A DNA stretch of 64,000 nt from Streptomyces sp. CBMA29 (GTDB taxonomy: Bacteria; Actinomycetota; Actinomycetes; Streptomycetales; Streptomycetaceae), in contig NZ_MECL01000088.1 in NCBI RefSeq assembly GCF_014596445.1, positions 1-64,000 of the forward strand, given 5' to 3'. Below, piece after piece: positions 26,801-35,535 of the stretch. The translations under genes were made by a program, and so were the position numbers. Within the stretch, counting starts at the first letter, position 1; every line of letters begins with the position of its first letter. Under the pieces are notes generated by a model. It worked only from the letters and a program-made list of their open reading frames with translations, was not told the origin of the DNA and ran no database searches.

Positions 26801-29800
26801 GGTAGGACGTGATGCGGCCGGCGGTGTCGTAGCCGTATGTGGTCTGGGTGGCCTGGTCCAGCCGCGGGTTCCACTCCTGGCGCAGCCGGCCCGATGTGTC
26901 GTAGCGGTAGGTGGCCACCGACCGCGACGTGGCGGAGGCCCCACCCTTGCCCGTCGCGTACAGCAGGATGTCCTTGACCTGTCCGGCGTAGTCGCCGAAT
27001 GTCTGCGCCGTCGCGGTGGTGGAGGTCGCGTAGACGAACTCCAGCACCCGGCAGCCCTTGGTGGTGGGTGTGGCCAGGCAGGTGGCGTTGTCGGTGCCCG
27101 ATGTCGGGGCCACCACGCGCACCGGCCGTGCGACGGTGTCCGTTCCCACCACCACCGTCTCGGACTTGGTGGTCGTGGTGGTGGTGTCGAGGCCGTCGAG
27201 CCGGGAGGACGTCATCTGCCAGGTGTCCACCCCTGCGGCGGTCTTGCCGAACTCGGTCACGACGCCTTCGCCGTCGTTGAGGGTGAAGGCGGCGCTGACG
27301 CTCCCCTTGAGGACGAGGTCGGCGGATCCGGGTTCGGGTATCCAGCCGGTCTTGGCCGCGTTGGACGTGAAGTTGACCTTCGTGCCGTCGGCCTTGACCA
27401 GGGTGACGGCGGTGTCGGACAGGCGCCGGACGTAGGCGTAGTCGGACTCGGTGAGCTCGGCCGTGATGCCGGAGACCCATGCCGAGCCGAAGATCGCCGC
27501 CTGGCCCTTCTGGTCGGCGCCCTCGGTCGGGGTGCGGGAGGACGCGGTACGGGTGACGGACATGCCGTAGTAGGCGACGTCCGGTGAGGTGAGGGTGTAG
27601 TCGCCGGTGAGCAGGTTCACCGAACCCGGTCCGACTTCCTGGGTCGCGGCCGTGTCTGCGTTCCGGTCGACCACGGCGTTCAGCGGGTTGCTGGTCGCCG
27701 ACGCGTTCGCCGGCCCGCTGAACTCGGCCCTGATCTGCACCGCTCCGTCAGGACTGACCGTGCTGGCCGCGTCCCAGGTCAGCGGGGTATTTCTGCCGTT
27801 GGTGAGGGCGACGGGCCAGGCTGTCGGCGAGATGCCGCCGGCGCTGACGTGTGCGAGCGGGACGGGGGTCCAGGCGTCGGCGTCGGAACGCCGCCAGGAG
27901 AACGTGACCTTGTCGAACTTGCCCGCGTCGGCTTCGGCCGCGAGGGTCAGCCTGCGCGCGGTGCGGTCGCCGTCGGAGGGCTGGCTGAAGCCGCCCGGCC
28001 CGGCGTGGAAGGTGTAGGTCGCGGCTTCGGACCGGTTGTCGGCCTTGTCCACGGTCCGCACCTGGAGGGTCTGCGTGCCGTCCTGCGCCGGGGTGATGCC
28101 GAGCGCCTTGTCGCCCGCCGCTCCGGCCGTGGCGACCTTGGTCCAGGTCACGCCGTCCAGCGACCATTCCAGCCAGTTGTGGTCCGCGGCCGGCGGCGTG
28201 ACAGTGAAGACGCCCGCTTGCCCCGCTCCCTTGACCCAGGCGGTGGAGGGATAGTCCGTCGAGACGATCTTGGTGGGCGCGGAGGGCGCCTTGGTGTCCA
28301 CGGTGAACGTTCTGGACGCCGACCAGCCGAGGTTGTAGTGCGTGCCGTCGTACGGGGAGGTGCGGAAGGTGTAGGTCTTGCCGTCCGCCAGGAGCCCGGC
28401 GGGCACCGTGACCGATGCCACCTGACCGGAGGGTACGAAGGGAGAGACCAGCGAGTTCCCGACCTGGAGGCCGGTGGCCGCATCGAAGACCTGGAAGGTG
28501 CCGTCGACCTTGTCGCCGTTGGGGTCGACGAAGGTGTCGCGCAGCACCGGTGTGAGCGTGTTGACCGTGTAGGCACCGTCGTAGGAGAAGTACGGCGGAC
28601 CGGCCTCCTGCTTGGTCCCGTTGCGGGGCCGGTAGTTGTAGGTCACCACGAGTTTGGGCGGGTTGGTGGTGGCGTTCGCGGAGTTGAAACGCTTCCACTG
28701 GCCGGTCGTGGATTCACTCGTGGCCCGCAGGCCCATGCCGGAGGTGGCGTTCTTGGCCGAGGCCCAGGTCTGCGCGAGGGTCGTCACATCCGCGTTGACC
28801 CAGCCGTCGGGAGCCGAGGTGCACGCCGGGTTACCCCTGGTCTCGGTGGACGTGGCCTCCTTCTGGTTCCATACCGGCTGGGCCGTCCACCGTGAGGAAG
28901 TGGATGCCTTGCCAGAGGCCCACACCTCCCATGGGTACGCCTTACAGTCCGTGTTGCCGGAATGGAAGTTCCACAGACTGAGCTTCGCGCTGGTGACCAA
29001 CGCATCGGCGAACGGCGCGGTGTTCCAGGTGATGAACGACCGGGCGGTGCGGGCACTCCCGTCAGAATTCGTGGTGCCGGGGTTGCCGAGGTCGAGTTCC
29101 GTATCGGCGGACCAGTCGACGGTCTCGCCCTGCTGCACGTAGGTGTCGAAGAGATTACCCAGTGCCGAGGTCGACGGGTCGACGGTGACCGGGTAACGGG
29201 TGGCGGGATCGGCGAGGAAGGCCGCGTCCGGAGTGATGACGAGATCCACGCCTCCCGGTATCGCCACGGCCCGCAGCGAGACACGGGCTCGGTGAGTGTG
29301 CTCGCCGGAGACGCCGTCCACGGTGGCGTCCCACATAACCGGGGCCGGCATCGTGGCGCGCTGACGGGACGACTTGTCGGTGAACACCACGCTCCCGTCA
29401 GCCTGCTGGCGCACCTTCAGTCCGTCGGCCCTAAGCGGCAGGGTGTACGTGAAACCGGCGGCCGGCTTGGCCGTGATGTCGACGAACTGCTCGAAGCCGG
29501 TGCGGGTCGCCTCCACGACGACATCCGCACCGGGTACGGCGTTGCGGTAGGTGGCACGCGTGCCGTTCAGTTGGGGGGCGGGCAGTCCGCCGTGCCACTG
29601 AAGGGTGATCCGGTCCTGGCCGGCCCCCAGCGTCACCAGATCGGTCGCTGACGCCTGCTGGGCCGCCTTCAGGGAGACTGGGCGGGAACCGCTGCCGCCC
29701 GACAGCCTGAGGCCACGCGGGTGCGCCTTGGTGACGACCGAGCCGTCGGCAGCCAAGGTCAGGGCTGCGTCCACGGCGCGCCAGGCCCCCGTTCCGGCGT

Positions 29801-30140
29801 CCTTGAAGCGGATCGGGCCGGCCGAGGTCTCGGTGGTCAGCGAACCGTCCTTGTTAACCCAGGTCGTCGACGTCTCCGTACGCTCGGATAGGGCCTCGAC
29901 GCGCTTGCCCTCGAGCCGCGCGGCCACGCGCGCCGACGGGAGGTCGGCCGCCTCGGACGCGGACACGTCCTGGGTTCCATCCGTGTTGGCCGTGGCGGTG
30001 GGTGCGACGGCCATAGCGGGGTCGGGTCCCGCGAGCAGCGCGACGGACAGGGCAAGAACGAGACTGCCTGCCGTGTAGGGCAAGGCCCCCCCGGGCCACC
30101 AGCGCCCGCGCGATATGAACGCACGTATGCGAGCTGTCAT
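23892..30140 (-). CDS. secreted RHS-repeat polymorphic toxin
   Basis: A 2082-residue exported protein. Residues 1-44 form a signal peptide with a hydrophobic core (LVLALSVALLAGPD) and AMA cleavage site. About 320-500 is a DNRLRE-type domain (NLFDTYVQQGETVDWSADTE, FITWNTAPFADALVTSAKLS). Long RHS/YD repeats fill about 900-1900 (YDTAGRITSYRSTTDQP and many more). The RHS core is at about 1905-1965 (IRLYDPSTGRFLSVDPVFGG, then NRYGYPGDPINQNDLDG). The final 118 residues are the variable tip, rich in Cys and His (WKCKAKCQLAG, RGCYARHCKAFDC). RHS shells enclose and release such tips as toxins. ATG 30140 follows AGGAG closely. A promoter lies 110 bases upstream. Confidence 0.9.
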   Translation of the reverse strand: MTARIRAFISRGRWWPGGALPYTAGSLVLALSVALLAGPDPAMAVAPTATANTDGTQDVSASEAADLPSARVAARLEGKRVEALSERTETSTTWVNKDGSLTTETSAGPIRFKDAGTGAWRAVDAALTLAADGSVVTKAHPRGLRLSGGSGSRPVSLKAAQQASATDLVTLGAGQDRITLQWHGGLPAPQLNGTRATYRNAVPGADVVVEATRTGFEQFVDITAKPAAGFTYTLPLRADGLKVRQQADGSVVFTDKSSRQRATMPAPVMWDATVDGVSGEHTHRARVSLRAVAIPGGVDLVITPDAAFLADPATRYPVTVDPSTSALGNLFDTYVQQGETVDWSADTELDLGNPGTTNSDGSARTARSFITWNTAPFADALVTSAKLSLWNFHSGNTDCKAYPWEVWASGKASTSSRWTAQPVWNQKEATSTETRGNPACTSAPDGWVNADVTTLAQTWASAKNATSGMGLRATSESTTGQWKRFNSANATTNPPKLVVTYNYRPRNGTKQEAGPPYFSYDGAYTVNTLTPVLRDTFVDPNGDKVDGTFQVFDAATGLQVGNSLVSPFVPSGQVASVTVPAGLLADGKTYTFRTSPYDGTHYNLGWSASRTFTVDTKAPSAPTKIVSTDYPSTAWVKGAGQAGVFTVTPPAADHNWLEWSLDGVTWTKVATAGAAGDKALGITPAQDGTQTLQVRTVDKADNRSEAATYTFHAGPGGFSQPSDGDRTARRLTLAAEADAGKFDKVTFSWRRSDADAWTPVPLAHVSAGGISPTAWPVALTNGRNTPLTWDAASTVSPDGAVQIRAEFSGPANASATSNPLNAVVDRNADTAATQEVGPGSVNLLTGDYTLTSPDVAYYGMSVTRTASSRTPTEGADQKGQAAIFGSAWVSGITAELTESDYAYVRRLSDTAVTLVKADGTKVNFTSNAAKTGWIPEPGSADLVLKGSVSAAFTLNDGEGVVTEFGKTAAGVDTWQMTSSRLDGLDTTTTTTKSETVVVGTDTVARPVRVVAPTSGTDNATCLATPTTKGCRVLEFVYATSTTATAQTFGDYAGQVKDILLYATGKGGASATSRSVATYRYDTSGRLRQEWNPRLDQATQTTYGYDTAGRITSYRSTTDQPWTFTYGQAGDTAVAGPGMLLGASRPTLSQGSAATVDGTGVTTVVYGVPLTGTAAPYKMGASDVKAWGQTDSPTDATAVFPSDSVPASSSGSALPSTAYKRASLSYLDASGRTVNEVTPGGHVSTTESDRFGNTVRELTAGNRSVALGLTAADKATQADLGIAQLSSAERALQLSTTTVWDVGGLRELQEFGPLRRLDLTADLKSGTTRLASAGTSVTGRSWTVKEYDTGRPTDGSATVRDQVTRTLAGIQVREHPTVQGDVRTTQTVLDWTRGVPLKKIQDPGGLALTTAYQYDAKGQLIKETPPGATGTDAATTLTAYWSATGTGTCAGRPEWADLLCSSGPAGAITGGGANPTQLAGSTYEYDSWGNTTSITNTANGVTRTTATTYDSAGRAAAVTVTGGLGQAVPTATTTYDAATGRVASVTSPSGGTITKTFDTLGRLTGYQDADSGTTTTEYDHLDRPVKVTDSVPSTQTFTYDHTTEPRGLVTTIIDSAAGTFSGTYDADATVVSEKLPGGYTLAVRTDTTDTPVERTYTRDSDGALVYSDTITESVHDQATTNAGRSEQEFTYDAAGRLTVVRDTADTVCTRRGYGFDARTNRTSVSTAQAAPGQDCPASGTAVTSTYDSADRLVGAGYTYDAFGRTTTLPGSVSVGYFANDIARQETTATQRQTWNLDSGMRFRNWTAEQKSGSAWVALGTKTNHYDCDADSPRWIVEDAATGAVTRNVSSLSGGLTATTGASGDAVLQLSTVHGDIAVQLPLDSSVAPTVLDTDEYGNERAGQNTARYGWLGVRQRSAETVTGHILMGIRLYDPSTGRFLSVDPVFGGGENRYGYPGDPINQNDLDGRKWKCKAKCQLAGRGSHCTGYIYGAGSGHSEEDAAREAKRDTVHQAPRGCYARHCKAFDCTKNRVRQFFDSNYSPRSIHRHNAPNWMRSANHNSWGFLFHSEVWRGTYGSFCGCSP

Positions 30141-30249
30141 GACTCCTCATCCTCTTCACGTGGCGTCATCCATGCCGTGACGCTGCGGAGAATCTACTGA
30201 GGAAAGCCCGAGACTAGAAAGAGTAAATCACCAGTAAAGCATCACTCCA

Positions 30250-30278
30250 TCTTTAAACGTGTGTGACCATTTTCACAA
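30250..30278 (-). promoter_or_regulatory. RHS gene promoter with a Crp-like site
   Basis: On the minus strand TTGTGA (complement of 30273-30278) and TAAAGA (complement of 30250-30255) are spaced by 17 bases, a good sigma-70-type pair. Overlapping the -35 box, TGTGA and TCACA with six bases between (30262-30277) form a perfect Crp-type palindrome. Binding there could block or tune transcription of the RHS gene. Confidence 0.6.
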
Positions 30279-30719
30279 GCTGTAAGGAATCCACGTCGAC
30301 CGGTCCGCGGCGGACTTGGGAGGGCACTCCAACAACGGCACCGTCAGCAACGGAGCGCCCAACCATCACCAGGAGCAGCGTGGTTGTAACTTCCAGTGCA
30401 CCGTGGGCACCGCCGGAGCGGCGTCGGCGCGCGGCGGCGTCGGCGCCGCGCGGCAGACCGTCGACCGCAGCACCTTCTTCGCGGCGCAGGATGAACCACC
30501 GGTGATGCCGAACGGGTAACCCAGGCCCGGATTACCCGCACCAACGGCGCGCACCAAAGGGTGTCTGGTAATGGAATATAAAATTCCGACAACCGGACGC
30601 TCGAATTCCTTGACCGTGGCACCACAGGCGCAACCTCAGCATCGCAGCGGATGCGCAAACCGGATGTTCTCCGCTTCTTTCGGAGGACCTTGCGCTTGCG
30701 CCGCACCTCTCCGGCGCCG
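30279..30719. other. stretch without a supported gene
   Basis: A plus-strand frame to 30519 encodes NHHQEQRGCNFQCTVGTAGA and similar sequence, but its only start is TTG 30316 and no family is recognised. I treat the rest as decayed DNA between the RHS promoter and an integrase relic. Confidence 0.3.
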
Positions 30720-31075
30720 CCGCGCTCCCGTCGCGCCTCAGACGCAGCGCCTCCAGGACGCTACGGGCCACGACCGGGTCGTGAAGGTCCACCAGCGGCC
30801 TGGACGCCTTCGCCACCCACGCCAGGACCAGCCGCTCCCGAGCGGGGATGTCGTGCTCGCTCGCTCCCGGGCCCAGGAACGCCCACGAGCGCAGCGCCCG
30901 GTGCAGCACATCCTCACCCGGCCGGCCCGGCACATCCCACAGCATCGCCCTCGTGACCAGAGCCAGCGCCTCACTGGTCTCGTTGCGCGTGGTCGCCGCC
31001 CGCCCCACCCAATGATCCCGCGCGTAGGTGACAGCGAACGCGTACCAGGTCAGCTCCGACGACCCCCGAGACCCG
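30720..31075 (-). pseudogene. integrase remnant (core-binding domain only)
   Basis: The minus strand reads SELTWYAFAVTYARDHWVGR, VLHRALRSWAFLGPGASEHD, LAWVAKASRPLVDLHDPVVA and RSVLEALRLRRDGSAAA. This matches the SAM-like region of AICE integrases, and aligns with HRALRS-type and AWIEKASLPVVELL segments of the intact integrase at 7985-9376. No catalytic Arg-His-Tyr domain follows, so it is a broken gene from another element. Confidence 0.62.
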
Positions 31076-31875
31076 TACGGCCCCGGACCGGACGGAGCCA
31101 GCCCCACCCGGATCGCCCGCGCCAGCTCCGCACCGAACTCACCCGCCACCTCAGCCACACCCCGGCCGCGATCCACCGGGACGTCATGCCGGAACTCCCG
31201 CTGCCGCCGGCGGCCGATCACCAGCCCGCCACCCACCCCGGTCGCCCCGGTCGCCCCGCCCTGCACCAGCTGCTGCACCATGCCCATTCCCCTCACGTCG
31301 AGGAGGCAGGACTGCCCACCGCCCCAAGCCGCCATCCGCACCACCCCCCGAACGGCCCAACCCCCACCCGCCGGTGTCCCCGTCCCCCCAGCAGAAACCA
31401 AGGTCACCCAGCGTGACCGGAAGAGCACGTGTGCCCCATCGCACTCCTTCACGCCCCCCAACACCGGCCGCCGCCAGGGATGCCAGCACACCGGGAGGGG
31501 TACCGATACTGGGTGACCAACCGACGCCGGGCAACCTGACAGCACCTCAGATTCCAGCCCGGAGCGAGTGGCGTATTTGTGGCGCAGGGAGCCTGGCGAG
31601 GCGTCAGTTAACGCTTTGACCTGCGGAAACTCCGGAAAGAGCTCCGGAGCCGTTGCCCTATTGCTGATGACGGCGATCATGCTTCTGACCAGGCATTTGT
31701 GCCCACAGGAGCGTCCTGCCCTGGATCTCCGTCCGCTCCTCCGAGATCCGAGGTCACCCTCGCGACTGGTCACGGCAACGGGTTGGAGGATCACCTGCAC
31801 ACTCGGCAGCCGGAACCCGCGGAGGGGATTATCCCTGGGTATTCGGCGGAATTGGGTGATCTGAAGTCCCGATAG
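31076..31875. other. stretch without a supported gene
   Basis: About 800 bases with long open frames on both strands caused by GC bias, but no domain, ribosome binding site or continuity with the integrase relic that I can defend. Probably decayed mobile-element DNA. Confidence 0.35.
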
Positions 31876-31950
31876 CAGAAAGGTGCCGTTGACCTGCGAG
31901 GATGCGAGTGCCTAGGTCGTATCTGCTACAGAAGTCAGGGCACCTTTCAG

Positions 31951-32830
31951 GTGGTTGAGGGTGCGGGGTGGGATCGTCGGCTGTCGGTAGCGGCTGACGG
32001 GAAGAGGCTGATCGGGCATGCCGGGGCGGTGCTGCTGCGCCGGTGTGCGGACCGCACGGGACTGACGGACGCGTTGGCGAAGGTACTGCCGTCCAGCGTG
32101 GTGCCCGGCCGGCGGCACCGCGCGGGTGTGCTGGTGCAGCTCGCGGTCACGATCGTGCCCGGGGCGGCGAACTTGTCGGAGGCCGAACAGCTCCAGTTAC
32201 ACTGCTGGCCGTTATTCGGGCCGGTGGCCTCGGACTCCACCGCACGCCACACGCCGCACGCCGCACGCCGCACGCCGCACGCCGGCAATCCTCGGATAGA
32301 CGGCCCTGGCGCGGATCGCCAAGGTCCGGGCGCGGGTGCGCCGGCACGTGTGGAGCCTGCTGCATCTGCGGCCGGGGCGGCTTCCCGTGGCTGACGGTGC
32401 CGTGCATGCGGCTCACCGGCTGGATCGTCGTCGATCCTGACGCCACCGTCATCACCTCGGCGTCCAAGAAGGCCGGGGCGGCGGTCACGTTCAGAAAGAC
32501 GTTCGGGTTTCATCTGCTGGCCGCGTGGTGCGCGAACACCACCGAGTCGCTGGCCATGCTCCTGCGCCCCGGCAACGCCGGGGCGAACACCGTGGCCGAC
32601 CACATCGCCGTGCTCACGAACGCCCTCGCGCAGATCCCAGGTTCATCGGCGGCGACGATCCTGATCCGGGTGGATGGGGCGGGAGCCGCCCACGGCCTGC
32701 TGGAGCACCTCGAAGCCCTGAACACCACCCGGCGCACGGTCCGCTGCACCGTCGGCTGGAGGATCACCGAAGACGACGAGAAAGCGATCGCGAAACTGCT
32801 TAACGGCCCGTCACCCGATCGGCGGCCCGC
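31951..32830 (+). pseudogene. IS1380-family transposase, broken
   Basis: GTG 31951 begins VVEGAGWDRRLSVAADGKRL, then IGHAGAVLLRRCADRTGLTD, typical of IS1380 transposases. About 32220 the frame is disturbed around a 7-bp tandem repeat. The catalytic region continues in another frame: LTGWIVVDPDATVITSASKK, FGFHLLAAWCANTTESLAML, GANTVADHIAVLTNALAQIP and ILIRVDGAGAAHGLLEHLEA. It ends near TEDDEKAIAKL without the last third. DDE residues D (VVDPD) and D (RVDG) are visible; the E region is gone. Not functional. Confidence 0.82.
32241..32282 (+). repeat. 7-bp tandem repeat (CGCACGC)6 inside the transposase relic
   Basis: Six copies of CGCACGC, the second reading CACACGC. It lies exactly where the transposase frame is lost, so slippage here may have broken the gene. 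Confidence 0.85.
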
Positions 32831-32844
32831 TCGAAGAATCTCCG

Positions 32845-33597
32845 TCAGTCCCACCAAAAGAACCACTGGTGCGATGGCGCTTGACGCTCTGCGATATCAA
32901 AACTATCGCCGATGACTTGACTCAAATCACCACAGTATTCGACCTGCTCTACAGCTACCCGAGCCCTCTCGAGGAGGGATAGGGGAGGGTTCGCGACATC
33001 AAGTACCACGGCCGATGATCCGATGTAATAAACAGTTGCACCGTATCTTTCATACCATTCTCGCAAAACGGCGACATGGTATCCATAAAGAGCACTGGGC
33101 GCGCATGTCGATTCACTAGGATGAGGAACGGACGGCGCATTCAACACGGCCGGAAGGGTGAAAGATCGTTCCGCTTCGGTTAAAATAATCCACTCGGGCT
33201 GACGATGGAAATACGATTTCGCGATCTCGCCATAGGCATATGGTTTCGGGTTATCGCTCAGCCCGGCCGCAACCACTTGACTGACCGTATCGCCGCTGGG
33301 GTTCAGCGCACTCCTGGCTTCTCCGCATGCTCGATCGTCATTCGTATTATTTTGGCCGTGTAGAATCCCGGCATCCGCACCGCTATCCCACTCCCAATCT
33401 TCTGGTGAATCGTGACTTACGAACGGCCAAAGTCCGGTTTGTGCATGAACATCCCGCAGTCGACGCCACATTTGGCGAATACTCGACTGTGGACACCGAA
33501 ATCCCTCGAGAACTGCGCCACCCGGGGAAATTGACCGCTCAATGGAACCTTTTTCGAGGCCAAATTCATGGATTACCTTGACTACAGCATCGTGCAT
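32845..33597 (-). CDS. DUF4253 protein, probable immunity protein of the RHS tip
   Basis: A 250-residue soluble protein. The C-terminal half matches DUF4253: LYGYHVAVLREWYERYGATV, VYYIGSSAVVLDVANPPLSL, RVAVEQVEYCGDLSQVIGD and the final HQWFFWWD. ATG 33597 is chosen with GGAG six bases upstream; ATG 33603 is the alternative. It follows the orphan RHS tip by 43 bases on the same strand and shares its unusually low GC content, so both came together. DUF4253 genes often follow polymorphic-toxin genes; immunity is inferred from this position. Confidence 0.78.
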   Translation of the reverse strand: MHDAVVKVIHEFGLEKGSIERSISPGGAVLEGFRCPQSSIRQMWRRLRDVHAQTGLWPFVSHDSPEDWEWDSGADAGILHGQNNTNDDRACGEARSALNPSGDTVSQVVAAGLSDNPKPYAYGEIAKSYFHRQPEWIILTEAERSFTLPAVLNAPSVPHPSESTCAPSALYGYHVAVLREWYERYGATVYYIGSSAVVLDVANPPLSLLERARVAVEQVEYCGDLSQVIGDSFDIAERQAPSHQWFFWWD

Positions 33598-33639
33598 ATA
33601 CATCTCCAATCACATATTGCACTTTTTGCATTTCAGCTA

Positions 33640-34720
33640 TCAAGCGACGCCATCTTCTCCACTACCTTCTAGGAGCTCTTCAATGATCCGCGAAGGATCG
33701 ACAGGACCGCCCGCTGGACCTCCATCCGCTCCTTCACAATGACAGGGACCCGTGTAGGAGCTCCCACCCGACGTTCCTTCATCGTTGCCCCCTACCGGAT
33801 CCGGATTAGGCGCGGGAGCACCAAATGAACCGGTATTAAGATCGGGAGACCCAGCATTTAGCGTGGACCCGGATAGGTCGATTATTTCATCATAGAAGCT
33901 GGACGACTCCTTGATTATCGTCACTCTGTCAAGTTTGAAATCTGTATTCGAAACAGCTTGTACTAGATCACGCACCTGCCCCTCATCGACATTCTTCATA
34001 TTTACGACGACTTCATCACCTTGGCCCTCCTTGTTTTTAATGGATCGCAGTATAGGACTTACGTCATTCTTCTGGGTAGCGGGAGTGTAGATGTCGACTG
34101 CGTCAACCTTAGTCAGCAACCCATTGCGCCATGTGAGGCGTACTAGGTCCGCCGTTCCACTGCCCTTCCTTGAACCTTTGATCGGATTTACCGGCAGATA
34201 TTGCTGCCCGCTCCCTCCATCGCTTCCGTCGGAGTAGTCCCCTCCTGACCGCAGCGCAGAATTCAGATACTTTCGCGTGCTGACTTCGTCTGCGCTGATT
34301 CCCTTCTCTTCGCCAATCCGATAGCTATTACCACGGCCATCCTTAACTACATCAGTTCGATACTCTTTGCTGTATTTGACGCTAGGGAAGTTTTTGCTGT
34401 AGTAATCCTTGATTCCTTTGGCATTCCCGAATCCCAGGCCGGAATTGTCATCGTAGAGCATTTCTCCGGATGGATCGGATGCGTTGCTGGGTGCGTTGTC
34501 AGCGTAGCTATAGCCATTCCATTGCTGAGGGCGGTCGGTGTCCAGCAGCGGGTCGGGGCCAAGGAAGCGGCCGAGGGCGGGATCGTATTCGCGGGCGCCG
34601 AGGTTGGTGAGGCCGGTGACGGGGTCGGGGGTGCCTCCGACGTAGCCCTGGTCGCCCGGCCAGTCGCGGGGCGCAAGAAGTTGACGCCGCGTACGGCGAG
34701 TGGTGGCGGCTGGAGGAGCC
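33640..34720 (-). pseudogene. orphan RHS tip: truncated RHS core with a CdiA-CT-like toxin domain
   Basis: The frame opens after a stop at about 34722 and lacks all N-terminal RHS repeats. It begins RRTRRQLLAPRDWPGDQGYV, then GLTNLGAREYDPALGRFLGP and GYSYADNAPSNASDPSGE, the usual RHS core. From MLYDDNSGLGFG (34461) it becomes low-GC and encodes a new domain of about 200 residues: VKYSKEYRTDVVKDGRG, ADLVRLTWRNGLLTKVDAVD, IYTPATQKNDVSPILRSIKN, VVVNMKNVDEGQVRDLV and KLDRVTIIKE. This pattern resembles CdiA C-terminal tRNase domains. It ends in a Gly/Pro-rich tail. Orphan tips like this serve as cassettes for exchange by recombination with full RHS genes. Confidence 0.75.
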
Positions 34721-34996
34721 GTTCACGGCGGTGCGCAGCGCGGGCAGGTCGGGCGTGGGGTGCGCGTACTTCGCCGCCGTCGCCTCTCCCGCCGCTTCGG
34801 ACAAGGATCAACGGGACACTGCGTGCGGACGGCGTGTGTTCACCGGCTTTGCGACGTCTGTGGGACAGCGAGTTCGGGAGCCCACCGTGACGGCGCTGGT
34901 GCGTGACTGTCACGTGCCGAGCGAGACCGGGCCGAGGCCGGCCGGTAGGTGGTATACGGCCATCGCCACTGCCTCCTGTGGCATGGCGAATCGGCC
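34721..34996. other. stretch with an unassigned plus-strand frame
   Basis: The plus strand reads YGEWWRLEEPFTAVRSAGRS, then GVGCAYFAAVASPAASDKDQ and onward to about 35066, without a start codon and without a recognised domain. It may be the end of a lost gene. Not called as a gene. Confidence 0.3.
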
Positions 34997-34997
34997 T

Positions 34998-35022
34998 AGT
35001 ACTCCAGCCGTAGATCGTGATC
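34998..35022 (+). repeat. 25-bp inverted repeat, left copy
   Basis: Begins AGTACTCCAGC and ends GATCGTGATC. It is the inverse of 36691-36715 with one mismatch (CCG against CTG). These look like ends of an IS701-type element that encloses the three genes between them. Confidence 0.85.
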
Positions 35023-35058
35023 ATGGATGTGAGGGTCGGTCGTCGGTAGCCTGCGCGT

Positions 35059-35511
35059 GTGGCTGAGACCTGGAACGAAGTGCAGCTGATCTCGGACGGC
35101 TTCGAGCGTGTGTACGTCGAGTTGGAGTGGTGCAGCGGACCTCGTACCGGCCTCGCCGACGTCGACGGCAGGCCCCACTATTTCCAGGACCACGACTGGG
35201 AGGACGCCGACGAAGCGGACGAGTACAGCGTTTGGCCTGCGAGCAACACGGTCGTGAGGCTGGAGCGCGAGCAGTGGGCGATCTTCGCCAGGTGGAACGA
35301 GCGCGATGACGCGGGCACGGTGAGGCCGGAGACCTATCCCGGGCAGGGCGGGATCGACGCCCGCTACGACGAGCTGACCCTGCTTCTGGCGCCGTACCGG
35401 CAACTGCCGGACGATGCGAGGCGACTGGTCGGCGAGGTGCGGTTCGACGCCGGGGCCCGCTATCGGGTCGAGGGGCTCGACTACTGGATCCGGTGGCGTC
35501 CAAGCAGGTGA
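35059..35511 (+). CDS. hypothetical protein
   Basis: A 150-residue acidic soluble protein from GTG 35059, containing WNEVQLISDGFERVYVELEW, YFQDHDWEDADEADEYSVWP, WAIFARWNERDDAG and YRVEGLDYWIRWRPSR. The aromatic and acidic pattern is even and the reading frame is well used, so I consider it real. No family is recognised. The left terminal repeat lies 37 bases upstream of the start and may include its promoter. It is carried between the 25-bp repeats with the Nudix gene, so it may be IS cargo. Confidence 0.62.
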   Translation: MAETWNEVQLISDGFERVYVELEWCSGPRTGLADVDGRPHYFQDHDWEDADEADEYSVWPASNTVVRLEREQWAIFARWNERDDAGTVRPETYPGQGGIDARYDELTLLLAPYRQLPDDARRLVGEVRFDAGARYRVEGLDYWIRWRPSR

Positions 35512-35535
35512 GGCCGCCGTTGATCATTAGGTGTT

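Larger units (their letters stand above)
31876..32830 (+). mobile_element. remnant IS element of the IS1380 family
   Basis: The left end is seen as GAAAGGTGCC near 31878 and GGCACCTTTC at 31939-31948, an inverted pair close to the transposase start as in many IS1380 relatives. The transposase is frame-disrupted and has lost its C-terminal half, and the right end is not found. It abuts the low-GC DUF4253/RHS-tip island. Confidence 0.7.

Noticed and set aside
30316..30519. 67-codon plus-strand ORF with NFQCTV motif
   Set aside because: TTG start without ribosome binding site and no recognised family; kept only as a note in the intergenic entry.
30532..31800. 422-codon minus-strand frame as a complete gene
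   Set aside because: Only about 115 codons resemble an integrase; the ends have no recognisable sequence and the catalytic domain is missing, so I annotate a remnant only.
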